Origin: Candidatus Obscuribacter phosphatis
GTDB taxonomy: Bacteria; Cyanobacteriota; Vampirovibrionia; Obscuribacterales; Obscuribacteraceae
Length of the DNA stretch: 64,000 bases
Reading direction: 5' to 3'
Assembly (NCBI GenBank): GCA_001899315.1
Contig: MOYA01000001.1
Span: 1,774,599 to 1,838,598 of the forward strand
Every line of letters begins with the position of its first letter. Position 1 is the stretch's first letter. A program made the position numbers and the translations under genes. The notes under the pieces were generated by a model. It did not search any database. It saw only the letters and a program-made list of their open reading frames with translations, and had not been told where the DNA came from. Positions 34,013 through 43,618 of this stretch are shown piece by piece.

Positions 34013-37000
34013 TTGAGCAGCGAGCAAAGCCTTGAAATAATGACTGAATTCAACAAAAGATTACTGAAGCTGCTGAGAAAGCCGGTCTGGAACGTTCTAG
34101 AGAGGAGCCGCGACCGCGGTTTCTCCGACGGACTGCGTAATCACCTTGTCCATCTTATGCTCTTAGCCGAAGAAGAGAATTCCAGTCTGCAAGACCTGAA
34201 AAGCAATTTCGCGCCCTTTATAAAGCTAATCGAATACTCGCCGACCTTTCTCTTTATCAGCGACAAAAAGGGAGAGGCAGTCTATATAAATGAGCGCTTT
34301 TCAGAATACACTGGTCTAGAGATAAGCGCCTCACTTGGCTCGGGTTGGCTTGCCGCAGTTGATATCAGAGACCGCCAAATGGTGCAGGATGCATGGTTGG
34401 AAGCTGTGGCTACCGGCAATCCGTTTGAGTTGGAGTTTCGCATCAAATCTGGTTATGATCAGCATAGCCGCTGGTATCTCACCCGCGCCTTGCCCTATGT
34501 CGACCCCAAAGGCAATATTACAAAATGGTTCGGCACCTGCACCGAAATCAATACTCAGAAAAAACTAAAAGAAGAACTGGCCCAAAAAGTACTGACCCTG
34601 TCCAACTTGGTCAAGGAAAATCAGCGGTCTAAAGACAAGCTTGCTGAAAGCGAAAAGGTCTTTCGCATTGTTTGCGAAACATCTCCTCACTTAATTGCCA
34701 AAGTTTCAAACGAAGGCAAGATTGCCTATTGTAACGGGCGCTTTCAGCACTACACCGGCTTTAGCGTAAGCAATAAGTTTTGGCAAGAAATAGTCCACCC
34801 GGAAGATCTCGATAAATTCGAAAGAATCTGGGAGCAGTCTATGAGAGAAAAAACACCGCTCGACTTAGAGGTGAGACTACGCAATAAACAAGGTCAGTTT
34901 CGCTGGCATCTAATTAGAGGCTTACCAGTACAAGAAACAGCCAGCGATTGGTGCCTGACCTGCACCGATATGGAATCGCAGCACAACTTGATGACGGCTC
35001 TATCTAAAGCGAAAGAGAGCGCCGAAGAAGCTTCCAGACTAAAGTCTTCTTTCGTAGCCAATATTTCTCACGAGTTAAAAACACCTCTTAACGGCGTACT
35101 AGGTATGACACAGCTTCTCTTGGCGATGGATCTGCCTGAGACAGCCCGCGAATATTTAAGCGTCGTTGCCGAAGCAGGACAAAGCTTGCTTGGAGTTATT
35201 AACGATGTCCTTGATTTTTCCAAGATAGAAGCGGGCAAACTGGAACTTATTTTAGAACCACATTCACTTAAGGCACTTCTCGACGGCACCGCCAATGTTG
35301 TCGCACCGCAAGCGGAAGGAAAGCAGCTATTCTTTCTTACTTATCTAGATCCCTTTCTGCCCGAAGCCTTGGTTTTAGACGGACAGAGAACCAAGCAGGT
35401 ACTCTTCAATCTTTTGAGCAATGCCATCAAGTTTACCGAGATAGGCGGTATCGTCCTTAGTGCCACCATGGTTAGCGAAGACGAAAAGACATGTACAGTG
35501 CGATTCTCTGTGATGGATTCGGGCATAGGCATTTCACCAGAAATAAGACAAAGAGTCTTTGAGCCCTTTGTGCAAGATACTTCGATTGAGGGCTTCAAAA
35601 GCGGCACCGGTCTAGGTCTCAGTATTTCGCAAAACCTAGTTGAACTAATGGGCGGTACTCTAGATATTGAAAGCGAACCCGGCAACGGCTCTGATTTCAG
35701 CTTTACTGTCAAGCTGTCCAAGGTGGCAAATACTGCACCTTCAACAATTTCGCCGCTACTCGATATGCGCAATCTTTTCGGCAGAACGATCATATTGGTT
35801 GGTCGCAGCCGCCATATGACCGAGCGCCTTGCGCGTTATCTTAGCAATGTCGGTCTCAAAGTAAGGGCCCAAACCACAGCAACACCTTGGGCTCAAGTGA
35901 GTTGTCTTTTAGAAGAAGAAAATACTCAGGCTCAAGAAGCCTATCTGATTAGTATGGGTAAAATTCCCAAACAATGGCTAAGAGATAAAAGCTTTCTAGA
36001 GTGCCGCTTCAAGAAGGTGATCATCATCAATGACCCGATTATGAGTCTAGATCTGCACAGAAGTAATCATCCCGATTGTGTATATCTCACCTGTCCAGTG
36101 AAATTCACCCACCTTTTGGCAGCCCTGAAAGGAGTGGAATTACAAGCCATCTCTGCCGGGCAACCGGCACCGACCGATAGAGCTGGACTAAAGCCCGAAC
36201 TTAGTAGCGATTATGGCCAGTCAAAGGGTGAAAGATTAGCTTTAATTGCAGACGATAGCCCCATTAACTTGAGGGTGGCAAGACTTTTACTGATGCAACT
36301 GGGTATTGATGCCGATACAGTTGCAAGCGGGCAGGAAGCCATTACTCTAGCCGAGCAGAAAGACTATGACATCATCTTTTTAGACTGCCAGATGCCTGGC
36401 ATGGACGGCTTTGAGACCTGCAAAGAAATTAGAGAAAAGCAGTCGGCAAACGGCCGTTGGACTCCAATCATTGCCGTCACCGCCAGCGCCTTTAGCCTGG
36501 TCAAAGAAAAGTTCAGTAAAGCAGGCATGGACGATTTTCTGCCCAAGCCGATAATATCTGAGAATGTCGTCAATCTCTTGAATAAATGGCTTGATGACGG
36601 ACATTTCAATCTACCGCCCCAACCAAGACTAGCGGCCATCACAGTCATGAACGAAGACACTACGGCAAGCGATATCTATGAGAATCAACTTGATTTGCCC
36701 AAGTTATCAAAGAACTACGGACCAGAGCATGTGCAGCTCTTGCAGTTATTTAAAGAGCAGGGACGAGACTATACCAAACAAATCAAGGAAGCCCTGCAAA
36801 TCGGTGACTTTGCCCTAGCTGCCGACCGCGCCCATGGCTTCAAAGGCGTCTGTGCCACAGTGCAAGCCCAACATCTGCAGCACTTACTGAAAGATCTGGA
36901 AGAAGAATTGCGTCAAGGAAAAGTCGGCACAGCCACAATCTTATTGGGCTCAGTCTCGGCTAATTTGTCCAGTTTTCTAGAAGAAATCGAAATCTATCTT

Positions 37001-37036
37001 GCCAAAACTCGGTCGCGATCTGATAAGACTTCTTAA
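34013..37036 (+). CDS. Soluble hybrid histidine kinase: PAS-PAS-HisKA-HATPase-REC(degenerate)-REC-Hpt
   Basis: 1007 residues without membrane helices. Order: PAS1 (about 65-190, SPTFLFISDKKGEAVYIN), PAS2 (about 215-325, SPHLIAKVSNEGKIAYCN), HisKA (VANISHELKTPLNGVLGM, about 346), HATPase (LLSNAIKFTE, DSGIGISPE, GTGLGLSI), a degenerate receiver (about 595-705), a full receiver (ADDSP, IFLDCQMPGMDG, around 745-865) and a C-terminal Hpt domain (DRAHGFKGVCATVQA). The Hpt domain points to phosphorelay to separate receivers; the two flanking receiver-kinase fusions are the nearest candidates. TTG start at 34013 or ATG at 34040; neither has a clear ribosome-binding site. Confidence 0.88.
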   Translation: MSSEQSLEIMTEFNKRLLKLLRKPVWNVLERSRDRGFSDGLRNHLVHLMLLAEEENSSLQDLKSNFAPFIKLIEYSPTFLFISDKKGEAVYINERFSEYTGLEISASLGSGWLAAVDIRDRQMVQDAWLEAVATGNPFELEFRIKSGYDQHSRWYLTRALPYVDPKGNITKWFGTCTEINTQKKLKEELAQKVLTLSNLVKENQRSKDKLAESEKVFRIVCETSPHLIAKVSNEGKIAYCNGRFQHYTGFSVSNKFWQEIVHPEDLDKFERIWEQSMREKTPLDLEVRLRNKQGQFRWHLIRGLPVQETASDWCLTCTDMESQHNLMTALSKAKESAEEASRLKSSFVANISHELKTPLNGVLGMTQLLLAMDLPETAREYLSVVAEAGQSLLGVINDVLDFSKIEAGKLELILEPHSLKALLDGTANVVAPQAEGKQLFFLTYLDPFLPEALVLDGQRTKQVLFNLLSNAIKFTEIGGIVLSATMVSEDEKTCTVRFSVMDSGIGISPEIRQRVFEPFVQDTSIEGFKSGTGLGLSISQNLVELMGGTLDIESEPGNGSDFSFTVKLSKVANTAPSTISPLLDMRNLFGRTIILVGRSRHMTERLARYLSNVGLKVRAQTTATPWAQVSCLLEEENTQAQEAYLISMGKIPKQWLRDKSFLECRFKKVIIINDPIMSLDLHRSNHPDCVYLTCPVKFTHLLAALKGVELQAISAGQPAPTDRAGLKPELSSDYGQSKGERLALIADDSPINLRVARLLLMQLGIDADTVASGQEAITLAEQKDYDIIFLDCQMPGMDGFETCKEIREKQSANGRWTPIIAVTASAFSLVKEKFSKAGMDDFLPKPIISENVVNLLNKWLDDGHFNLPPQPRLAAITVMNEDTTASDIYENQLDLPKLSKNYGPEHVQLLQLFKEQGRDYTKQIKEALQIGDFALAADRAHGFKGVCATVQAQHLQHLLKDLEEELRQGKVGTATILLGSVSANLSSFLEEIEIYLAKTRSRSDKTS

Positions 37037-37053
37037 TTAGATAAGACTTCTTA
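37022..37053. repeat. 18-base direct duplication spanning two convergent stop codons
   Basis: GATAAGACTTCTTA occurs at 37022-37035 and 37040-37053 (18-base period). The first copy codes the last residues of the histidine kinase on the plus strand and the second the last residues (LRSLI) of the convergent receiver-kinase on the minus strand. The two stop codons abut at 37036/37037. Confidence 0.85.
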
Positions 37054-38425
37054 GCACCATAGCTATATTTGCAGCGCTCAAATAACGCGCCCCAGGATCT
37101 TTCTGCAAAAGCACATCCAGTACACCAAGCAATGCCTCTGGCAATTCGACATCGGGTAATTTAGTCTCTAGGCGCGGCGGCGCTTCTTCCACCTGCTTCA
37201 TAAAGACCATCATGGCAGTGGGTGCAGCAAATGCCGGCTCGCCGCAAAGAGCTTCATACATAACCAAGCCTAAAGAATAAAGATCGGTGCGATAATCAAG
37301 TGCCAGACCGCGACACTGCTCAGGGCTCATATAGAGCGGACTACCAAGAATCTCAAAGGCATCGGTAGATTTGAACTGATTACCTTTACCGACAGGTTGC
37401 ACCTTAGATAGACCAAAGTCGACAATTTTCACTCGTCTACCTTTGGCTGTCTCTTCCACGACTATATTGCCTGGCTTTAGATCACAGTGCACGATGCCAT
37501 TTTCATGGGCCTCGGCTAAACCATCGCATACCTGCACAAAAATCTCAAAAAACTCAGATAGAGGTATCGGTCCGCGAGCTGACAACAAGGCGTCCAGCCC
37601 CCTTCCTTCGATAAAGTCCATAACCAGATAAGGCATACCGTCGCCGGTCAAACCATAGTCATAGACAGTAACGATACTGGCATGCTTGAGCGATGCCAAG
37701 GCTCTAGACTCTTCGTGAAAGCGCTTCAACCATTTTTTATCGCCGCAAAGTTGATGCTGCAAAAGCTTGATCGCCACTTTTCTGCCCATAAGCAAGTGGG
37801 TGGCCTGATAAACCATACCCATGCCACCGTGGCCTATAAAGCGTTCGACTTTGTACTTACCTAGAAAGATAGTACCAACCAAAAGTTTGGGCGAACTATC
37901 ACGTGCTGGTCTAACGGCTGTGCCGCTGTCAAGCAAAACACCTAATTCATCGACAGTAAGCTTTCTGGTCAAAAGCTCGATGATATCGCGACCGCGACCA
38001 GAGGGCACTTTCTCAGACAAAAGCTTGTGCACCAGCCGCGGCTCGATAAAAAATTGCCCCTGGGCGACGCGCATGGCATAGGCAGCCAATTCGTCTTGAG
38101 AGATTTCTTTAGAACAAAAGCCGTCGGCACCGGCGTTTAGAGCCTCATAGAGGCTTTCATGGTCATCTTTATTGGTGCACATCAAGACTCGAGTCTGAGG
38201 AGCAATAGCCTTTATCTGCCTTGTCGCCTCAATACCATTCAGTCCGGGCAAAAGAATATCCATCAAAGCCAGGTCTGGACGCAGTTCAACCGTTTTGCGC
38301 ACAGCTGCGTCACCTTCAGTGGCTTCACCGACAATATCAAACGAATGTTGCTTCAAGCAAGTAGATAGACCAAGCCGAACAATCTCTTGGTCTTCAACTA
38401 ACAAAATTGATATTGGCTCGTTCAA
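37037..38425 (-). CDS. Response-regulator receiver fused to Ser/Thr protein kinase (paralog 2)
   Basis: Receiver with LLVEDQE, LMDILLPGLNG phospho-Asp and GFCSKEIS Lys; a linker of about 75 residues; kinase with GHGGMGMVYQA, VAIKLL, VHCDLKPGNIVV, VDFGLSK and LYMSPEQC. The catalytic loop is H-C-D instead of H-R-D, a non-RD form that normally does not depend on activation-loop phosphorylation. The ORF is open from an ATG at 38515, but that start would overlap the upstream gene by 61 bases, so I placed the start at TTG 38423-38425, just before the receiver. It is convergent with the hybrid kinase and paralogous to the gene at 32631. Confidence 0.82.
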   Translation of the reverse strand: MNEPISILLVEDQEIVRLGLSTCLKQHSFDIVGEATEGDAAVRKTVELRPDLALMDILLPGLNGIEATRQIKAIAPQTRVLMCTNKDDHESLYEALNAGADGFCSKEISQDELAAYAMRVAQGQFFIEPRLVHKLLSEKVPSGRGRDIIELLTRKLTVDELGVLLDSGTAVRPARDSSPKLLVGTIFLGKYKVERFIGHGGMGMVYQATHLLMGRKVAIKLLQHQLCGDKKWLKRFHEESRALASLKHASIVTVYDYGLTGDGMPYLVMDFIEGRGLDALLSARGPIPLSEFFEIFVQVCDGLAEAHENGIVHCDLKPGNIVVEETAKGRRVKIVDFGLSKVQPVGKGNQFKSTDAFEILGSPLYMSPEQCRGLALDYRTDLYSLGLVMYEALCGEPAFAAPTAMMVFMKQVEEAPPRLETKLPDVELPEALLGVLDVLLQKDPGARYLSAANIAMVLRSLI

Positions 38426-38454
38426 TTGCTCACAAAGAGAAGGATGCTTATATT

Positions 38455-39954
38455 CTACTCTTTGGTAAGCATAAAGGCCGAGAAAGTGTTGCGATATCCT
38501 GGATATTCGAAACATGGATGTTTGTCTAGTTCATCCTGACTGTTGGGAGACAGCGAAGCCATCTGTACATACTTCTCATAGACCGACTTCATTACACCCG
38601 TATCTTCCAGTCTCTGGCGAATATCACCATCTTCGATAAGTAAGAGAGTCGGTGGCTTCTTTGAGTTTAAGGCAGAGTTGATACCGTTATAAAATGCATT
38701 CTCAAGCTCCAAAAGTCTCAGTCTCGCTTGCTCACTATCGGTTCCATGGTGAAAAGCCATAAATGGATAAACATAGGTGCAAAGTGCCGGCTTGAGCTTG
38801 AGTTGCTCGATAAGGGGAAAGCCCGGACGGGGATACCAAGACAAGATCATCACCCGCTCGCATTTTAAGTCTTTGAAGAATTCTGCAAAGATTGACAGAT
38901 CATTCTTGATGCGAAAGAGAGAATTGTATTCCTGAGCAGCAACATAGGCAAGCGAACCGAGAAAAACCAAGGGCAGAACAGCCAAGGCAAGCAGGCGTCG
39001 CTGTCTCAAACAGGCAGTAAAGCCAAGAAAGGCAAAGAAAAACATGGGCAAGAGAAAAGGTGTAGTCAAAATCTGACTGGCAATAAAGTAAGCAAAACCA
39101 AGCAAGGAAGAATAGATAAGCAAGCGGTTCAGCCGACCATGCCTGATTGTAAAAGCCATGGCTAGCGAAAGCATGACTATAATCGCGTAAATTGCACTGC
39201 GCAGGTCGGGCGACTTTTCCATCCAATAGAGATAGTCGTTGAAATTTTTGAAATCAAGCCAATCTATATAAGCGACAGTATCTAAATATCGTCCAATTGA
39301 AGCGGTGTCTAAGGCAAAGCAAAGCAGGAAAGAGAGAGCCGGATAGGCGACCACTGTGCCAAACAGCAAAAAAATAGCCTTCTTGCGATGAGCAAAAACA
39401 AAAAAAGGATAAGTAGCAGCCACTATAAGCAGCAAATAAAGGGTCAAACAAGGTTCAAGAGAAGAAGCAAGCATCAAATAGAAAGCCGGCACGCCAAAAC
39501 TACGGCGCCCAAGTCTGGGCAAATAAGCCAGAAAGGGGGCAAGGAAAATTGGAAATAGCTGTCCGGCGGCAGACATATTGTTGAAAGTGAGATTGGCAAA
39601 GGCAATGACAACCAGAGGCAAAAGCTTTAGGGCTGCAGTATCGAAACTAAGGCTGGAGGGAAGGTGACGAGCCTGTTTAAGACAAAAATACACAGCCCCA
39701 GTGATCAAAATAGCCACAAAACAATTCAATGCAGCAATTGTACTGAGGCTTGTAAACCGAGCCAGCCAGCCCAAGGGATAGAGCAAAACAAGAAGTGGGG
39801 GCCAAATTCGATCAAAGAAATTGACCGATAGTGTCAAACCCTCAGTGCAAAGCATACGCACACAGGTGAGATGGGCCGCCGTGGCCGGCTCGATAATGAG
39901 CGGATGCAGAGCCAGTCTCACTAGAAAAACAACCAATAAGACCAGGCTAGCCAA
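38455..39954 (-). CDS. Multi-spanning membrane protein, GT-C glycosyltransferase-like
   Basis: 499 residues: about ten to twelve membrane helices over the first 330 residues, then a soluble C-terminal domain (about 345-499). Layout (first helix, long first loop with FFDRIWPPLLVLLYPLGW, helices, C-terminal soluble domain) matches lipid-linked-sugar GT-C enzymes and the neighbour at 39981. The acidic residue pair usually in the first loop is not clear here. TTG start, 26 bases after the upstream gene. Substrate unknown. Confidence 0.55.
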   Translation of the reverse strand: MASLVLLVVFLVRLALHPLIIEPATAAHLTCVRMLCTEGLTLSVNFFDRIWPPLLVLLYPLGWLARFTSLSTIAALNCFVAILITGAVYFCLKQARHLPSSLSFDTAALKLLPLVVIAFANLTFNNMSAAGQLFPIFLAPFLAYLPRLGRRSFGVPAFYLMLASSLEPCLTLYLLLIVAATYPFFVFAHRKKAIFLLFGTVVAYPALSFLLCFALDTASIGRYLDTVAYIDWLDFKNFNDYLYWMEKSPDLRSAIYAIIVMLSLAMAFTIRHGRLNRLLIYSSLLGFAYFIASQILTTPFLLPMFFFAFLGFTACLRQRRLLALAVLPLVFLGSLAYVAAQEYNSLFRIKNDLSIFAEFFKDLKCERVMILSWYPRPGFPLIEQLKLKPALCTYVYPFMAFHHGTDSEQARLRLLELENAFYNGINSALNSKKPPTLLLIEDGDIRQRLEDTGVMKSVYEKYVQMASLSPNSQDELDKHPCFEYPGYRNTFSAFMLTKE

Positions 39955-39980
39955 TTCAAGATTAGTAAAGCGCTTTTCTT

Positions 39981-41597
39981 TTATAGGTCAGCCCTCTTAT
40001 AGACATAGAAATTTGCTGCCTCGCCAAGTTTGGCATAGTCTTTCATATGAGTCTCGACAAATTTATATTGCTCAAGATAAGCGCTCACCGGCGCCACCTG
40101 AATATAAATTAGCGGCGGTCTGTTTTTCTTGATGTCTTCTGCATACTGAGCGATCACTTCGGGCTCTCGTGCCAAAAGTTTTTTCACCTCGGCAGTCGGT
40201 CTCTGGGTATCTTTGATAAAGGCTAAAACAGAAAGAATACAACAGTGCAAATGTCTAGAAGTAGGGCTGAGAGCCAATTGGGTCAAAAGCGGATAGCCTG
40301 GAGAGACGCCGTTTGAGATAAACAATACATTATCTTTTGCTTTGGCATATTTAAGCAGTGTCTCAGTAAATGGCGAATCAATGTCGCTATAAGGTGAGCT
40401 GAGATTTAGGCCAAAGATAGTGGAAAAACCAAGCCTTGCTAAATCAAACTGCCTCTCTGCTCTGGTCTGATTTATTTCATCTAGAGCATTGACCAGACTA
40501 TAACCGGCAATGAGACAGACAGTCAAAATGGGCATGACAGGCTGCAAATCTTTGATGGGTAGTTTACCAAGTCGATCAACGACTATACCGCCTAAACAGG
40601 TCAAAAGAATGCAAGCCCCGGCAAAAACTGGAATGTCATGATAATTCCAGCCTTTAAACTGCATCAAATACGGTATCACCGACAGCAAAGAGAAAACTGT
40701 GAGCGGAAGCAAGACTTTATAGCGAGGCATAACGAGCAAAGAGAGCGCACTGCCGGCACAAAGCAAGAAGAAAACGCCTCTTTTGTCGCAAGCCCCCAAA
40801 CTGTTGGCCAAGCAAGTGTCCCAGAACTGATAGCCCTTAGCAAAAGCTGGAATGAGAAAATGGAAGTAGTTGTCATACATCGCCGGCGGTGCCAAAAGAA
40901 AGTGACCGGCATAAAGTAGAGCAAATACCAAACAAGCAATATTTTCAGGGCTAAGCAAGACAGACTTGGTTTCACCGCGGCGGCGCAGCGCTATAAAGAG
41001 CACCAATTCCACAAAGAATGCCACCAAAACAAAATAGTGCTTCAAGCAAATACCGATAGAGCCGAACACACCAATTAATGCTGCTTCTGTCCCATTGAAA
41101 CGGGCGCCTAGATAACGAGCATATCGCAGCAACAAATAAGGAAAGTAGAAAAGTACAAAAATTTCTTCGCGTTGGCCAAAGTCATAACGCAAATGGAAGT
41201 TGAAGAACAAGAGTCCGCAAATCAAGCCGAGATAGAGGAGCTCACGATCTTTAATTTCATTGGCAGGCAGCCGCCTAAAGATGACAAAAGAAGAAAGTAA
41301 GGCGCTCACAGCCATCAGACCAACTAAAAAAAGGTTGAAAGTGAGAGTCTGCGGCACCTGCCAGACTTTGGAGAAATAGGCTGGTATGGTGTCAAGATAC
41401 CAAATTAAAGGTGGATTGACATCAAACATATCGACATAGGGAATCTTTCCCATTGTGATAAGTTCGGCGCACTGCAAGTGCAAGGCTGGATCCCAACCAA
41501 TTCGCAAAGGATGCGCAAAAATTGAAACCAACATGCGCAAAGAAAAAATGAGAACGAGGAGCAAAGCCAATAAGAAGTAATGCCCAGGCTTGCTCAC
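39981..41597 (-). CDS. GT-C family membrane glycosyltransferase (GT39/ArnT-like)
   Basis: 538 residues with about eleven helices and a soluble C-terminal domain. The first extracytoplasmic loop has GWDPALHLQCAELITMGKIP and DMFDVNPPLIWYLD, the typical acidic plus N/H-P-P-L-I pattern of PMT/ArnT-type enzymes that use polyprenyl-phosphate sugars. LRYDFGQREEIFVLFYFPYLL also fits. GTG start overlaps the upstream stop (GTGA). With its neighbour at 38455 it may decorate envelope proteins or lipids; acceptor unknown. Confidence 0.7.
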   Translation of the reverse strand: MSKPGHYFLLALLLVLIFSLRMLVSIFAHPLRIGWDPALHLQCAELITMGKIPYVDMFDVNPPLIWYLDTIPAYFSKVWQVPQTLTFNLFLVGLMAVSALLSSFVIFRRLPANEIKDRELLYLGLICGLLFFNFHLRYDFGQREEIFVLFYFPYLLLRYARYLGARFNGTEAALIGVFGSIGICLKHYFVLVAFFVELVLFIALRRRGETKSVLLSPENIACLVFALLYAGHFLLAPPAMYDNYFHFLIPAFAKGYQFWDTCLANSLGACDKRGVFFLLCAGSALSLLVMPRYKVLLPLTVFSLLSVIPYLMQFKGWNYHDIPVFAGACILLTCLGGIVVDRLGKLPIKDLQPVMPILTVCLIAGYSLVNALDEINQTRAERQFDLARLGFSTIFGLNLSSPYSDIDSPFTETLLKYAKAKDNVLFISNGVSPGYPLLTQLALSPTSRHLHCCILSVLAFIKDTQRPTAEVKKLLAREPEVIAQYAEDIKKNRPPLIYIQVAPVSAYLEQYKFVETHMKDYAKLGEAANFYVYKRADL

Positions 41598-43099
41598 TTG
41601 TTCTTCCAGATTCTCAATACTCTTTTGGTAGTTTCTATTTCATAGCGATAGTCTCTCAAGACCGAACCACAAAGAAGCGGTCTGACAAAAGTATTCCAAC
41701 CGGTCATGCCGTTCAAACCACGATACTCGATGATATTGGCCGGCACATCACGGGCTTCGGCTTTGCCAAGCCTGATGCTCTTGATACGCACCTGCCAGGT
41801 GGTGGTGAACGTCTGTTGATTGTCCTGACCAGTGGGATCTGTGCTTGTGGTGGTGACATTGCCGTGATCAATCAAATAATTGGCATCAATTTGTTTGATC
41901 TGTTCTGTCGAAAAGACACAAGCCGGCTCATTGAACTCAAAATAACATTGCACCGGCACATTATCAAAATAAGCGGTGACGCGCAGACGACTGTTTTCTA
42001 CTACATACGGCACATCAAAATAGTCTTCTTTTGTTTTGGCCAGTCCACTGTCGTTGCGCTGCGAGGCTTCCAAGGCACGCATCTCAGCTCTAAAGGCCGG
42101 GTCGAAAGTTTCAAGCGCAGCTCCTGCCAAAAAACTGGCTTCACTGTTGCCAAAGCGCTTGCGCACCTGCCTATAGGCAGTTTTGGCTTGCTCGATATAA
42201 CCGGCTCGCTGCAAACAGTTGGCTAAACAATAAAGAGGACGTGGATCCTGCGGACGATTGGTGACGGCTAAACGGAAAAGAGGTAGAGCTTCCCTATACT
42301 TACCTTTGTTATAGAGAGCCATGGCCGAAGCAAAAGGGTTGGAAGAGCCGGCAATCTGGTCTAGACGCACCAAACCCTTCTCTTTATCAAAGGCAATCTT
42401 ATAGCCTGCAAGGAAGTCACGACCGAGGATAGCCACTTCCTTATCTTTATTAGAGAGATAAATTGGCATCTGCGGCCGTTTGATACCACCGAGAGTGACA
42501 TCATAGACAGAGTAGATGCCATCTTCTCGACCATCTCTGCCGCCAAGGGCGATCATAGACAAATTACTTTTCTCGGCCACCTTCATGCCCAAGACAGATT
42601 CGCTGCGCTCACCATCAAGTACAACCGAAACTTCTTTGCCGCCGATATTGGCGGCAACAATAACGCGTCCGTCTACTTCCTGACCTTTCAATTGGGTAGA
42701 TTTGGGCAAGATATCTTGAGGCACTTGCATCTTGCTCAAACCCTGGGCACCGGCCATGGGCGGGTTCTTTTTGGAAGGCATGGCTAAAGCCTTTCGAGCC
42801 AGCTCAGCCCCTTCAGAATCAGGAAAGCGATTAATCAGGGTAGCAAAAGCTTGTCTGGCCGAACCAATCTGTCCCATTTTTTGATAGCACATGGCTCGGT
42901 AATAGAGCGGACGAAAATCGTAGGAAGCATCTTTTTCAGCCTGCTGAAAATAGTTGAGAGCATTTTTGTACTCACCGGCCTTATAACAACGTACTCCGCT
43001 CTGGAAAGTAATATCGTTGCCTTGAGCAAAGACCACCCCGATGGACATAATCGCGAAAAGACCAAGGGCGGCAGCTTGCTTAACAAATGGAAGATTCAT
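41594..43099 (-). CDS. Exported protein with two TPR plus retropepsin-like units, catalytic Asp motif lost
   Basis: 501 residues: signal peptide (1-25, ending VVFAQG), TPR pair (about 27-105), a retropepsin-like beta domain (about 145-255: VIVAANIGGKEVSVVLDGER, then EVAILGRDFLAGYKIAFD), a second TPR set (about 262-340) and a second retropepsin-like domain (about 370-500, ending LLCGSVLRDYRYEI). Family members have D-T-G-A/S at the active site; here the places read LDGERS and FEFNEPACVFS. The tandem unit and double loss suggest a binding or structural role. Overlaps the next gene by GTGA. Confidence 0.65.
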   Translation of the reverse strand: MNLPFVKQAAALGLFAIMSIGVVFAQGNDITFQSGVRCYKAGEYKNALNYFQQAEKDASYDFRPLYYRAMCYQKMGQIGSARQAFATLINRFPDSEGAELARKALAMPSKKNPPMAGAQGLSKMQVPQDILPKSTQLKGQEVDGRVIVAANIGGKEVSVVLDGERSESVLGMKVAEKSNLSMIALGGRDGREDGIYSVYDVTLGGIKRPQMPIYLSNKDKEVAILGRDFLAGYKIAFDKEKGLVRLDQIAGSSNPFASAMALYNKGKYREALPLFRLAVTNRPQDPRPLYCLANCLQRAGYIEQAKTAYRQVRKRFGNSEASFLAGAALETFDPAFRAEMRALEASQRNDSGLAKTKEDYFDVPYVVENSRLRVTAYFDNVPVQCYFEFNEPACVFSTEQIKQIDANYLIDHGNVTTTSTDPTGQDNQQTFTTTWQVRIKSIRLGKAEARDVPANIIEYRGLNGMTGWNTFVRPLLCGSVLRDYRYEIETTKRVLRIWKNK

Positions 43100-43120
43100 C
43101 TTTTCACTCTCTTTTCTCGC

Positions 43121-43570
43121 TTAACGCGATGTCCCAAAAATTCGATAATAAACATCGTCGGTGAGCTTGTTGTACAAGATCCATTCGTTGGTCACCAGGG
43201 TCGGGTCGTTCTTCTGACGACTGCAAAAATCAAGGTGGTCTAGCTTTTTGAGACCTTCATCATCAGGAAATTTCTCGTTGAACCAGTTACGAGCTTCCAA
43301 GTTCCAGGCTTTCTTGAACTCACTCTGAAACTTATGGATGGGCTTGTGGGGATACTTGAACTTGAGATAGACGTCGTACTGATAGCTATCGTCCTTGACA
43401 CCGATCATATTCTCAGCCCTTGAGACAGGCTCATCGAAAGCGGCCTCGAAGATCTTAGCCGGCACGAACTTGGTTCTCTCCTGAAAGACATTGGCGCTAT
43501 ACATTGCTAGACCGACCACCACCGCCAGCACTACGGCCACAACGCCCATTGTTTGTTTTGAATTAGACAC
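43121..43570 (-). CDS. Small one-TM protein of unknown function
   Basis: About 149 residues: short N terminus, membrane helix (about 9-30), then a charged domain with YPHKPIHKFQSEFKKAW and NWFNEKFPDDEG. I chose GTG at 43568-43570 (GGGAAG eight bases upstream) over the longer ORF from 43606, which runs nearly into its neighbour. Domain not recognised. It is 21 bases upstream of the TPR/retropepsin-like gene and 48 bases after the multi-His membrane gene. Confidence 0.6.
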   Translation of the reverse strand: MSNSKQTMGVVAVVLAVVVGLAMYSANVFQERTKFVPAKIFEAAFDEPVSRAENMIGVKDDSYQYDVYLKFKYPHKPIHKFQSEFKKAWNLEARNWFNEKFPDDEGLKKLDHLDFCSRQKNDPTLVTNEWILYNKLTDDVYYRIFGTSR

Positions 43571-43618
43571 CGGTATTACTTCCCAAAAGAACCAACCGGT
43601 GGTCAATTATATCAAACG

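Noticed and set aside
37022-37053. Recombination attachment site
   Set aside because: The short direct repeat has no integrase, tRNA gene or mobile cargo next to it.
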